A DNA stretch of 64,000 nt from Palsa-504 sp963742795 (GTDB lineage: Bacteria; Actinomycetota; Actinomycetes; Streptosporangiales; Streptosporangiaceae). The stretch covers positions 62,001 to 126,000 of the forward strand of contig CAVUNL010000015.1 in assembly GCA_963742795.1 (NCBI GenBank), given 5' to 3'. The notes under the pieces are model-generated. The model was not told the DNA's origin and did not search any database. It saw only the letters and a program-made list of their open reading frames with translations. Of the stretch, positions 35,702 to 44,433 are shown piece after piece (position 1 is the stretch's first letter; the number at the start of each line of letters is the position of its first letter). A program made the position numbers and the translations under genes.

Positions 35702-36544
35702 GCGCGGCCGAGGGTCCCGCTCCGCCCGCTGGTCCCGATCCGGCCGCTGGCCCCGGTCCGGCTGGCCTGCTCGCTCCGGCCGTCCTGCGCGCGGAGCGCA
35801 TTACGAAGGATTTCGGGGGGCTGCGTGCCGTCGACGACGTCTCGCTCGACCTTCCTGAGCACTCGATTGTCTCGCTGATCGGGCCGAACGGGGCCGGGAA
35901 GACGACCCTGTTCAACATGCTGACCGGGCTGTACCGGCCCACCCAGGGCCGGATTGTGCTCGGCGCCCGGGACATCACGCGGTCCCGGCCGGACGTGATC
36001 ACCGGGTACGGGGTCGCGCGTACCTTCCAGAACATCCGGCTGTTCGGCGCGATGACGGCCGTCGAGAACGTGATGATCGGACATCACGCCCGGATGCGGG
36101 CGGGATTGTTCGGATCGATCTTCCGCCCGCCCTGGGTCCGCCGCGAGGAGCGGGAAACCCGGGCGCGGGGCCGCGAGTCTGCTGGCCTACGTCGGACTGC
36201 CCCAGACCGTATTCGACCGGGTCGCCGCGCAACTGTCGTACGGCGACCAGCGGCGGGTGGAACTCGCGCGGGCGCTGGCGGCCGAGCCGAGCGTGCTGCT
36301 GCTCGACGAGCCGACCGCGGGCATGAACCCTAGCGAATCGGCGGAGCTGACGGCCTTCATGCGCAAGCTGCGCGACGACAAGCAGCTGACCATCCTGCTG
36401 ATCGAGCACGACATGAAGGTGGTGATGGGCGTCTCCGAGCGCGTCACGGTGCTCGACCACGGCAGGAAGATCGCCGAGGGCGCGCCGGCCGTGGTCCGGA
36501 CGGACCCGCGGGTGATCGAGGCCTATCTCGGAAAGCAGGACTGA
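35698..36544 (+). pseudogene. livG: Branched-chain amino acid ABC transporter ATPase LivG, one-base frame change
   Basis: ATGA overlap with livM. A Pro/Ala-rich N-terminus of about 25 residues precedes the ATPase: ERITKDFGGLRAVDDVSLDL, Walker A GPNGAGKTTLFNMLTG, and GYGVARTFQNIRLFGAMTAV (LivG Q-loop). At about 36170 the frame shifts. The rest (LLAYVGLPQTVFDRVAAQLS, then LSYGDQRRVELARALA, LLLDEPTAGMNPSE, LIEHDMKVVMGVSERVTVLD) is in another frame down to the stop at 36544. One extra base between CGGGGCC and GAGTC explains it. The signature Gly-Gly is Tyr-Gly, which is usual for LivG. Confidence 0.85.
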
Positions 36545-37251
36545 TGGCCCTACTCGAGGTCCGCGACATCCGTACCCGGTACGGCGCGATCGAGGCGCTG
36601 AAAGGGATCTCGCTGACCGTAGACGACGGTGAGGTCGTGACGCTGATCGGCTCGAACGGGGCCGGGAAGACGACCACCCTGCGTTCGATCTCGGGCCTCA
36701 CCCCGGCCAGCGCCGGGACGATCACGTTCGGCGGCGAGGAGATCACGCACGTGCCGGCGCACGAGATCGTCGGGCGCGGCATCGCCCTCGCCCCTGAGGG
36801 CCGGCACTGCTTCCCTCGGATGACCGCGCTGGAGAACCTGGAACTGGGCGCCTACCAGCGGCGCGGTCCCGGGGTGGCCGAGGACTTCAAACGGGTCTAC
36901 GAACTGTTTCCCCTGCTCAAGGAGCGCGAAGGGCAGAAGGCCGGCACCATGTCCGGCGGCGAGCAGCAGATGCTCGCGATCGGGCGCGCCCTGATGGCCC
37001 GGCCCAAGCTCCTGATGCTCGACGAGCCGTCGCTGGGCATCGCCCCGCTGGTGGTGCAGCGGATCTACCAGACCATCGGCGAGATCAACCGCTCCGGGGT
37101 GGCGATCTTGCTCGTTGAGCAGAACGCCAACTACGCGCTCGACGCCGCCTCCCGCGGCTACGTGCTCGAGACCGGGCACGTAGCCCTGGCCAACGACTCG
37201 GCGAGCCTGCGCAACGACCCCGAGGTGCAGCGGGCGTATCTTGGCACCTGA
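36544..37251 (+). CDS. livF: Branched-chain amino acid ABC transporter ATPase LivF
   Basis: 235 residues, intact; the ATG shares its A with the livG stop. Walker A GSNGAGKTTTLRSISG, LivF-type IALAPEGRHCFPRMTALENL, signature MSGGEQQMLAIGRALM, Walker B LLMLDEPSLGIAPLVV and switch His region replaced by VEQNANYALDAA as usual in LivF. Energises uptake with LivG on the LivH/LivM channel. Last gene of the operon apart from the small membrane protein after it. Confidence 0.93.
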   Translation: MALLEVRDIRTRYGAIEALKGISLTVDDGEVVTLIGSNGAGKTTTLRSISGLTPASAGTITFGGEEITHVPAHEIVGRGIALAPEGRHCFPRMTALENLELGAYQRRGPGVAEDFKRVYELFPLLKEREGQKAGTMSGGEQQMLAIGRALMARPKLLMLDEPSLGIAPLVVQRIYQTIGEINRSGVAILLVEQNANYALDAASRGYVLETGHVALANDSASLRNDPEVQRAYLGT

Positions 37252-37263
37252 CTAATACGGAGA

Positions 37264-37524
37264 GTGATAGCCATCGGAACAATTGGCGCTAAGGCGCTGT
37301 ACCTGCTGTTCGCGTGGCTCATCTCGGCGGCCGCCGCAGCGTGGCTGGCGGAGCGCAAGGGCTACGCCGAGCGGGTCGGGCTGACGCTGGGCTTGCTGCT
37401 GTCGGTCGTGGGTCTGCTGGTCATGGTGCTGCTTCCCGGGCGCCCCGGCTCGAAGTGGAAGGTCCAGGGGCGGCTGCCGCGGCGGCGGCGGCGCCCGGAT
37501 TCTGCTATCGGTCCAGGGCTATGA
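37264..37524 (+). CDS. Small membrane protein, two predicted helices
   Basis: 86 residues from a GTG at 37264, with GGAGA just before it. Two hydrophobic segments (ALYLLFAWLISAAAAAWLA and LTLGLLLSVVGLLVMVLLPG) flank a short charged loop EKGYAER-like (ERKGYAERV), then a basic tail. Not recognised as a named family. Twelve bases after livF, so perhaps part of that operon. Its last codons overlap the convergent ABC ATPase gene. Confidence 0.55.
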   Translation: MIAIGTIGAKALYLLFAWLISAAAAAWLAERKGYAERVGLTLGLLLSVVGLLVMVLLPGRPGSKWKVQGRLPRRRRRPDSAIGPGL

Positions 37525-39082
37525 CGTGGTCGGCCTGGCCGATCACCGTGGGGTCGTGCGTGGCGCAGATCACGGTCTGGCCGTCGGTGTGAGCGGCGGC
37601 CGCGAGCAGGGCCGCGACGGCCCGGGCGTTGGTCTCGTCCTGCCGCGAGGTCGGCTCGTCGACAATCAGCAGGCCCCGCGCGCCGGCGAGCGCCCGGGCT
37701 AGCGCCAGGCGCTGGGCTTCCCCGGCCGAGAGCCGGTGCACGCGCTGGCGGGCCCGGTCGGCGAGCCCGGCTCGGGTCAGCGCCGTGACCGCGCGCTCGG
37801 CGGCGGCGTCCGCGTCCCAGCCGCGGATCCGCAGGATGAGTACGGTGTTCTCCTCGGCGCTCAGGAACTCGATCGGCGCGGGCTCCTGCGAGAGATATCC
37901 GATCCGCTGCCGGCGCAGGCTCGCGAGCTGCTCACCGGTGTGATCGCCCATCCGGTGCCCGTCGAGCATGACCTGGCCCGAACTCGGACGGTCGAGCCCG
38001 GCCACGAGCCTCAGCAGCGTCGTCTTCCCCGCTCCCGAGCGACCCGTGACGACGGTCATCTGGCCGGGCGCGAACTCGTGCGTCAGCCCGCTGAGTACCT
38101 GGCGCCGGGTTAGCCCGTTCCCGTAGGCGCGCGTGAGGACGCACAGCTCGACCCGGACCGGGACCCAGCGTTGCGGCGGCTGCGGCGGCTGCGGCGGGGC
38201 TTCGGGTGAGGGCGGCGCGGTCGGGCCGGAACCGCCGGCCGCCCGGGTCACGACCACGCCAGCCGCGGTTGGCTGCGCGCGGGCTCTCTGCCCTCTTCCG
38301 GGCCCGATGCCGGCCGCGGTGAGCAGATCGGGGGGAAGCCGCAGCCAGCCGCCGTCGACCACGAGGGCCTCCTCCCCCTGTCCCTCTCCGGCACGCCGGT
38401 CGCTGACGATCCGACCGTCCCGGATCCGCAGGGTCCGGTCCGCGACCCCAGCGGTCACCGGATCGTGGGTCACGAGCATGACGCTCGTGCCGTTGGTGCG
38501 GGCGAGCTCGACGATCAGCGCGCGGATGGCGTCGGCGCTAGCGTCGTCGAGCTCGCCGGTCGGCTCATCGGCGAGCAGCAGCGCCGGCCGGTGAGCGAGG
38601 GCCGCGCACAGCGCAAACCGCTGGCGCTCGCCACCGGACAGCTCCGCGGGCCGTGCGTCAGCCCGGTCCGCCAGGGCCGTGACCGCGAACAGTTCATCGA
38701 CTCTCCTGCGACGCTCCCGCCTCGGCATTCCCCGCAGCGCGAGCGGCAGCGCCACAGCGTCACGCATACGAAGATCCGGACTCATCGCGGTGTCGGTGTA
38801 CTGCCCGAGGAACCCCATCAGCTCGTGACGGAGCCGGGACACCGAGCGCGCCGGCATCCGGCTGATATCGCGGCCCAGCACGCGGACGACCCCGGCCGAT
38901 GGCTGCTGGAGCCCGGCGACGACCCGCAGCAGCGTGCTCTTCCCGGCACCGCTCGGACCGAGCACGCACAGCACCTCGCCGCGGCCCAGCTCCAGGTTCG
39001 TCCCCGCCAGCGCCGCCGCGTCCCCCTCATTGGTGCGGTGAACGCAGAACACATCGCGCAGCTCGACGACGGCTTCGCTCAT
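37505..39082 (-). CDS. Fused double ABC ATPase (MacB/LolD type)
   Basis: 525 residues from the ATG at 39082, which overlaps the permease stop (ATGA). Two ABC domains: the first has Walker A LGPSGAGKSTLLRVV, signature LSGGERQRFALCAALA and Walker B LLLADEPTGELD; the second has VTGRSGAGKTTLLRLV, LSAGEAQRLALARALA and LLIVDEPTSRQDE. PTGELDDASA and the Q-loop sequences resemble LolD/MacB ATPases that drive mechanotransmission rather than transport through a pore. A Pro/Gln-rich linker separates the domains. Partner of the large FtsX-like permease immediately upstream. Confidence 0.88.
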   Translation of the reverse strand: MSEAVVELRDVFCVHRTNEGDAAALAGTNLELGRGEVLCVLGPSGAGKSTLLRVVAGLQQPSAGVVRVLGRDISRMPARSVSRLRHELMGFLGQYTDTAMSPDLRMRDAVALPLALRGMPRRERRRRVDELFAVTALADRADARPAELSGGERQRFALCAALAHRPALLLADEPTGELDDASADAIRALIVELARTNGTSVMLVTHDPVTAGVADRTLRIRDGRIVSDRRAGEGQGEEALVVDGGWLRLPPDLLTAAGIGPGRGQRARAQPTAAGVVVTRAAGGSGPTAPPSPEAPPQPPQPPQRWVPVRVELCVLTRAYGNGLTRRQVLSGLTHEFAPGQMTVVTGRSGAGKTTLLRLVAGLDRPSSGQVMLDGHRMGDHTGEQLASLRRQRIGYLSQEPAPIEFLSAEENTVLILRIRGWDADAAAERAVTALTRAGLADRARQRVHRLSAGEAQRLALARALAGARGLLIVDEPTSRQDETNARAVAALLAAAAHTDGQTVICATHDPTVIGQADHVIALDR

Positions 39083-42000
39083 CGGACGACGCTTCCGACG
39101 GTGCTTCCAATCTGGGCGCGGGTCGCCAGAGCGCCCGCGAGGGCGAGCACGGCCAGCGCGCCAGCGCCCCAGGCGGCCAGCTCCGCCCACGGCACGACGG
39201 TCACCACCGGCGGGCTGGGATCGGCGACCGTCCCGGCGGCGCGGACGCTGGCCACCGCCAGCCGGGTCAGCAGCACCGCGATCCCCAGGCCGGCGATCAC
39301 CCCCAGCACGCTCGCGAGCGCGAGCCGGACTCGCAGCTCGGCCCGCAGTCCACGCGGGCCGACGCCCTGCTCGGAGAGGTCGCGGGAGGCCCGCTCGTCG
39401 CGGGCTCCGCCGAGCAGCGCCGTCAGCAACCCGACGACCGCCAGCACCACGGACAGCGCCGTCGCGGCGATCAGCGTTCCGAGCACCCCGCGCGCCACCG
39501 GCGCGTCAAGCAGCTGATGATCGAGGTCGACGCGGAACGAGGAGTCAAGCTGGGCCAGCGTCCCGCTGTCGAGCGCGGCGCGCAGCCGCGCGGCGGGCCC
39601 GGTGCTGATCCACAGCTCGTCGGGCCGGCCTTGACCGGGCAGCTGCGCGTCCAGGGCCGCCGCGAGCGTCGCCTCGTCGGCGATGACGAAGCCGGCCGAG
39701 TCGCCCTCGATCGTCGGGAAGCGGCCGAGGACCCCGACTACGCGCGCGACCACCGGGAGACCGTCCACCGTGAGGGCGATACGCCCATCGGGTCCTGCGG
39801 ACGCGGCCGTCTGCGGGTCGGTGAGCACCGGGACCGGGAGCGTGTCGGCTGGTTGCGCCGGCCGGAACACGCCGGGTGTTCCGGTGGCGGAGAAGCCGAC
39901 TATCGCGACGGTCCCGCCGGTCGGCGGGCCCGTGGTGGCCGACTCCGTCGTGGCCGCCGCGCCGACCCCGCGCCAGGCGCCGAGCGGGACGGGCAGCGAT
40001 GGCCCGCGGGCGGCCAGCACGGACAGCGGCCCGAGCGCGACGCGCGCGGAAGACTGAGTCGCGGCGCCCGGGTTTTCGCCGTTCTGATGACCGTTGGTGA
40101 TGGCGAGTCCGGTTGGCTCGTCGAGCTCCAGAGCCTCGAGCTCCCACCGCCCGCGCGGCACGGGGACACGCAGGACCGCGGCGCTAGCGCCGGCCGTTCC
40201 GAACGCGACCTGCCGGATCGCTCCTTGGGGATCGCGCAGGTCCGCAATCACCGTTACCGCGAAACCCTGCGAGGAAACTCGCAGCGACAGCCACTGCGCA
40301 TCCGCCGGAAGCGTCGGTCCAGCCATCCGGACCGGGCCGGCTGGCTCGAGGCGCCGGGCGAGCGTCGCCAGTGATGCCGAGCCGTCGCTCTGCCGCCAGC
40401 CGTGAATCCCGGTCAGTCCGTCGGCGGGAATGCCGAGCGCGGTAACCGTCACCGTCCCCCCGCCCGTGGTGTAGTTCGCGTCTGTCCGGCGGACGGGCAG
40501 CACGGCGCCGGAGGCGAGCGCCTGCCAGCGCTGAAGCGGAGCCACCTCGAGCGGGGTGTTGAAATCCGGCCCCGGCGAGACAAGTACGTCGAGCGGGACG
40601 CGGTCCGCCGCCTGATCAGCTGCGCTGCGGACCAGCGTCGACCGGTAGGCCAGGGCGAAGCCGCCGAGACCAGTGGCGACGGCGATGAACGCGATGGCCA
40701 GCGCCGCCAGCCCCGAGGAGCGGGCGAGGTTAACCAGCGCCAGGCGCGGGAGCACCGGGCCACCCCGGGCCACGCGCTCCGCCCCCCGCAGCACGACCCT
40801 CGCCGCGCGAAACGTCAGCACCCCGGCGGCCGCACAGCACAGCGGCGCGAGCAGTAGCGCCAGCGCCTGATCGCTGCCGGTACCCGCGGCCAGCGCCGCC
40901 ACCAGGGCCGAGGCCGCCGCGACGGCCAGCATGTCGATCAGCCTGGCGCTGCGCACCAGGACCAACGAGCCAAGCAGCACGGTCGCCGCAAGCCACGCAG
41001 TCACCAGCGTGATCGCACCCGCACGGGTGATCACGCTGTGCATCAGGATCGCGCCGACCGGTTCCCCCTGAGTACTGGCCAGCAACGCCGCGGCCCCGAT
41101 TCCCGCGACCGCCCCGACACTCAGCGCGGCTGCGCACAGCCACCCGGATTCGATCGCGACGAACAGCACGCACTGGTGCGTGCGGGCGCCCGCGTTGCGG
41201 AGCCGATCAAGCTCGGCCCGCTGATCGCGGCGCAGTCCACCGCCGGCCAGGACGATGAACATGGCCAGCGCCGCGATCGCGCCCCCGCCCGCGAGCAGCA
41301 GGCGCTGTGGCGCCAGGCTGGCCTCGGCGCGTGCTTCGTCCAGCGCGGTGAACGGCGCGCTCAGAGCGAACTGGCTCCCGCTCAGAAGCAGGCGGGCCTG
41401 TGAGCGCTCCAGCCGGTCCTCGACGCCGGCCAGCTGCCACCACCGCAACCGCGTAGTCGTGAGCGGGGCCAGCCAGCTATGCGTCCGGTACAGGCCGCTC
41501 AGTCCGGCCAGGGAATCCAGTCCGGCGACGTCCCAGGTCACGAGCACCGGCCCGGCGCCCGCGCTTGACGGCGCGAACCCGAGGGGGACCGCCGAGCGCA
41601 GCGGCGACGAGCCGACGACCTGGATACGGACGCCGATCGCGGTCAGGGTCGAAGGGACTCTTGGGGGCGGGCCGCCGCCGACGAGCAGCATCGGACAGCC
41701 TCCGGGGCGGCAGGGCCCCAGCCGGCCGGGCAACGGGCCGGGAAGCCACTGGCCCAACCCGGCAATCGCCGCCGGACGCACGACCACTCCGCCGAGCCGC
41801 ACCGGGTTCATCAGCAGCACCTCGGTCGGCGACCCCAAGCCAAGCCCGTGCAGCAGGGTTTGCGCCTGGTCGCTCACGCCGGGGCTGACTGGTCCTTGCC
41901 AGGTGACGCGGACCTGGCTGTCGAGCGGCGATACCCCGGCGAGCACCGATCGGGCGCTCTGGTCGCCCGCGACCTGGGCCTGTGCCGCCACGCCCGCGAC

Positions 42001-42126
42001 GAACGCCGCCGCCAGCGCGATGCCCAGCGCGGGCAGCAACCAGCGGGCTGGGCGCCGCCGCCCGCGCGCGGCGGCCAGCATCAGTGGCGCAAGCCAGGCC
42101 CGCACGACCCTATTGTCGCACCACAT
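39079..42126 (-). CDS. Large FtsX-like ABC permease
   Basis: About 1,015 residues if it starts at the ATG at 42126; a GTG at 42105 is an alternative and neither has a strong ribosome site. One membrane helix near the start (WLLPALGIALAAAFVAGVAA), a large extracellular domain, a group of helices in the middle (LLLAGGGAIAALAMFIVLAG and following), a second extracellular domain, and a final helix bundle (LIAATALSVVLAVVGLLTAL; AAWGAGALAVLALAGALATR). This duplicated layout is that of FtsX/MacB-family permeases in Gram-positive bacteria, which extrude or release lipids and peptides. Forms a complex with the double ATPase below it. Upstream lies a regulatory region shared with the divergent DUF4097/PadR operon. 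Confidence 0.85.
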   Translation of the reverse strand: MWCDNRVVRAWLAPLMLAAARGRRRPARWLLPALGIALAAAFVAGVAAQAQVAGDQSARSVLAGVSPLDSQVRVTWQGPVSPGVSDQAQTLLHGLGLGSPTEVLLMNPVRLGGVVVRPAAIAGLGQWLPGPLPGRLGPCRPGGCPMLLVGGGPPPRVPSTLTAIGVRIQVVGSSPLRSAVPLGFAPSSAGAGPVLVTWDVAGLDSLAGLSGLYRTHSWLAPLTTTRLRWWQLAGVEDRLERSQARLLLSGSQFALSAPFTALDEARAEASLAPQRLLLAGGGAIAALAMFIVLAGGGLRRDQRAELDRLRNAGARTHQCVLFVAIESGWLCAAALSVGAVAGIGAAALLASTQGEPVGAILMHSVITRAGAITLVTAWLAATVLLGSLVLVRSARLIDMLAVAAASALVAALAAGTGSDQALALLLAPLCCAAAGVLTFRAARVVLRGAERVARGGPVLPRLALVNLARSSGLAALAIAFIAVATGLGGFALAYRSTLVRSAADQAADRVPLDVLVSPGPDFNTPLEVAPLQRWQALASGAVLPVRRTDANYTTGGGTVTVTALGIPADGLTGIHGWRQSDGSASLATLARRLEPAGPVRMAGPTLPADAQWLSLRVSSQGFAVTVIADLRDPQGAIRQVAFGTAGASAAVLRVPVPRGRWELEALELDEPTGLAITNGHQNGENPGAATQSSARVALGPLSVLAARGPSLPVPLGAWRGVGAAATTESATTGPPTGGTVAIVGFSATGTPGVFRPAQPADTLPVPVLTDPQTAASAGPDGRIALTVDGLPVVARVVGVLGRFPTIEGDSAGFVIADEATLAAALDAQLPGQGRPDELWISTGPAARLRAALDSGTLAQLDSSFRVDLDHQLLDAPVARGVLGTLIAATALSVVLAVVGLLTALLGGARDERASRDLSEQGVGPRGLRAELRVRLALASVLGVIAGLGIAVLLTRLAVASVRAAGTVADPSPPVVTVVPWAELAAWGAGALAVLALAGALATRAQIGSTVGSVVR

Positions 42127-42258
42127 TGTCGCACCACGGCGGCACCCTCTGGGTGCATCGTCTCGCCCGGATTTGGGCTCGCGATATGTCTTGACTTCCG
42201 AAAGATGAGATATATCGTCTAAGATAGTCATTGGTGAGCGGATGGGAAGGACGGGCGG
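42127..42258. promoter_or_regulatory. Divergent promoter with repeated GATATxTC boxes
   Basis: AT-rich island in otherwise GC-rich DNA between the exporter and the DUF4097/PadR operon. TTGACT at 42191 is a possible -35 for the rightward operon. The octamers GATATGTC (42183-42190), GATATATC (42209-42216) and AGATAGTC (42222-42229) are spaced 26 and 13 bases apart start to start. A 13-base direct repeat ATTGTCGCACCAC occurs at 42112-42124 and 42126-42138. PadR repressors bind AT-rich dyads near their own operon, so autoregulation here is a reasonable inference. Confidence 0.45.
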
Positions 42259-43128
42259 ATGGCGCACTGGACCATCGAGGCTCCGACGAGCCTGGACTTT
42301 GAGGACGTGACGGGGCTTCGGGTCAGGCTTATCGCCGGGTCGGTGGCCGTGCTCGCCACCGACGGGACGCCCTCGCTGGACGTGGCCGACGTCAGCGGCG
42401 ACCCGCTGGACGTGACGTACGAGGACGGGGTGCTCACCATCACCCACGAGAACCTTACCTGGGAAGGCCTGCTGAAGTGGCTGCGGCCGCAGCGGCCCTC
42501 GGCGGCGGTCACGGTGACCGTGCCGCGGAACTGCCCGGTACAGGTCGGGGTGGTCAGCGCGACGGCGGTGCTGAGCGCGACCAGCGCGCGGGCTTCGGTC
42601 AAGAGCGTGTCCGGCGAGATCACGCTGGACGGCCTGGCCGGTGACGTGGACGCGCACACGGTGTCGGGGGCGCTCGAGGCGCAGGGCATCAACGGCAAGC
42701 TGAACTTCAACACCGTGTCCGGTGACCTGGCGCTGGCCGACGGCTGGCTGGAGCGGCTGGACGTGAACGCGGTGAGCGGCGACGTGACCGCGGACGTCGA
42801 CCTGGACCCGCTGGGCGGGATGCACGTGACCACGGTGTCCGGCGAGGTGACGCTGCGGCTGCCGGCCGAGACCGACGCCCAGGTTCACCTGCACTCCATG
42901 TCCGGCGGGGTGCGCAGCGAATTCGCCGAGCTGAGGTCGATGTCCGGGCCCGCGTCTCATACGGTAAGCGGTAGCCTGGGCGCCGGTTCCGGACACGTGT
43001 CGGTCAACACCATGTCCGGGCGGGTCATGCTGCTCCGGCGCGCCGAACGCCGAACTGCGGCACAAGGGGCCCGGACCGGTGCGCCGCAGCCTGATAATGA
43101 GAGTGAGATGGAAGGCGAGGCCAGTTGA
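42259..43128 (+). CDS. DUF4097 family beta-helix repeat protein
   Basis: 289 residues. After a first 90 residues with ITHENLTWEGLLKWLRPQRP, it shows regularly spaced short strands: VKSVSGEITLDGL, AHTVSGALEAQ, FNTVSGDLALAD, VNAVSGDVTADVD, TTVSGEVTLRLP, HSMSGGVRSE, HTVSGSLGAG and NTMSGRVML. The T/V/M-SG-x-V repeat is typical of DUF4097 (putative adhesin), a right-handed beta-helix often encoded next to PadR genes. No signal peptide or membrane segment, so probably cytoplasmic. Overlaps the PadR start. Confidence 0.88.
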   Translation: MAHWTIEAPTSLDFEDVTGLRVRLIAGSVAVLATDGTPSLDVADVSGDPLDVTYEDGVLTITHENLTWEGLLKWLRPQRPSAAVTVTVPRNCPVQVGVVSATAVLSATSARASVKSVSGEITLDGLAGDVDAHTVSGALEAQGINGKLNFNTVSGDLALADGWLERLDVNAVSGDVTADVDLDPLGGMHVTTVSGEVTLRLPAETDAQVHLHSMSGGVRSEFAELRSMSGPASHTVSGSLGAGSGHVSVNTMSGRVMLLRRAERRTAAQGARTGAPQPDNESEMEGEAS

Positions 43129-44431
43129 GTCCGGTATTCCGCCACGGCAGCCTCCGGCTGTACCTGCTGCGGCTCCTCGATGAGGAGCCCAGGCACGGCT
43201 ACGAGGTCATCCGGCTGCTGCGCGACCGGTTCATGGGCGTGTATTCACCCTCACCGGGCACGATCTACCCGCGGCTGGCCCGGCTGGAGGAAGAGGGCCT
43301 GGTCACCCACGACGAGGTAGACGGGCGCAAGGTCTACCGGATCACCGAGGCGGGGCGCGAGGAACTGCGCAGCCGCAGCGACGAGCTGGACGAGCTCGAG
43401 GAGGAGCTGTCCGCGTCGGTCAGCGACATCGTCCGCGAGGTCCGGGAGGACGTCCGGCAGACCGTGCGCAGCCTGCGCGAGGAGCTGACCTGGGCCGCCC
43501 GCGAGTCCCGCCGGATGGGCCAGGCCGCGGCCGCCGACGCTCGCGAGCAGGCCAAGCAGGCCCGCGACGAAGCCTTGACGCAGGCCCGGGAGGCGCGGGA
43601 CGAGGCCAAGGAGCAGGCGCGGCAGGCGCGGGACGAGGCCAAGGAGCAGGCGCGGCAGGCGCGGGACCAGGCCCGGCAGCCAGGCGAGCAGGCCAAGCAG
43701 GCGGGCGAGCAGGCCAAGCAGGCGGGCGAGCAGGCCCGGCAGGCGGGCGAACAGGCCAAGCAGGCGGGCGAACAGGCCAAGCAGGCGGGCGAACAGGCCA
43801 AGGAGTCCTACCGGGAGGCCAAGGAGCAGGTCCGGCAGGGACGCGAGGATCCCTGGGAGCAGGCCACCGACGAGGCCGAGGCGGACCAGCCGGCCGCCGC
43901 GGAATCGGCGGCCCGCGACCGGGCTGACGCGGCCGGGCAGGACACGGCGCGGCGGGTGCGCGAGCACGCGCGCAGGCTGCGGGACGAAGCCCAGCGGGTC
44001 CGCGAGGAGGCGGGCGCGCGGTTCACCTCGGGCGAGGACTGGGATACTCCGCCGGGCTGGGCCGGACGGCCGAGCTGGACCGAGTGGCCCGGGCGGCGCG
44101 GCTGGGAGGAGTGGACCCGCGGGAGGCGCGGGTGGACCGGGGCGCTGGACTTCGGGACGCTGAAGGACCTGGAGCGGGTGGCGGTCCAGTTCACCTCCGA
44201 CGTGCGGAAGCTGGCCATGCAGTCCAGCGTCGTGGGCGAGAACGTCATCACCGACCTGCGCACGATCCTGGAAGAGGCGCTGGAGCGCATCAAGACCGAG
44301 ATCTTCGGCCCCGAGCAAGGCCCGGAGGGCGGCGAACCGGGCCCGGCCCGGAGGGCGGCCAGCAGGGCGCCCTTGCGGCCCCCGCGCCCCCGTCAGCCGA
44401 GGCGCCGGCCGAGGAGAGCAAGGACTCCTAG
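43125..44431 (+). CDS. PadR-family transcriptional regulator with long heptad-repeat coiled coil
   Basis: TTG start overlapping the previous stop (TTGA). Residues 1-90 are a PadR winged helix: LYLLRLLDEEPRHGYEVIRL, GTIYPRLARLEEEGLV and YRITEAGREEL. A very long Ala/Gln/Glu/Lys region follows, including about seven copies of EQAKQAG (21-bp units, 43680-43800), a near-perfect heptad repeat. A final domain (FGTLKDLERVAVQFTSDVRK) resembles the tail of PadR/DUF4097 partners. The open frame runs on to 44528, but the natural end is probably QGALAAPAP..ESKDS with stop at 44431 in another frame; the one-base change lies near 44330-44345. Likely represses its own operon and perhaps the exporter. Confidence 0.85.
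43680..43803 (+). repeat. 21-bp tandem repeat encoding a perfect heptad
   Basis: Units close to GAGCAGGCCAAGCAGGCGGGC encode EQAKQAG, about six to seven times in a row. Because the unit is seven codons, each copy adds exactly two coiled-coil turns. Confidence 0.85.
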
Positions 44432-44433
44432 GC

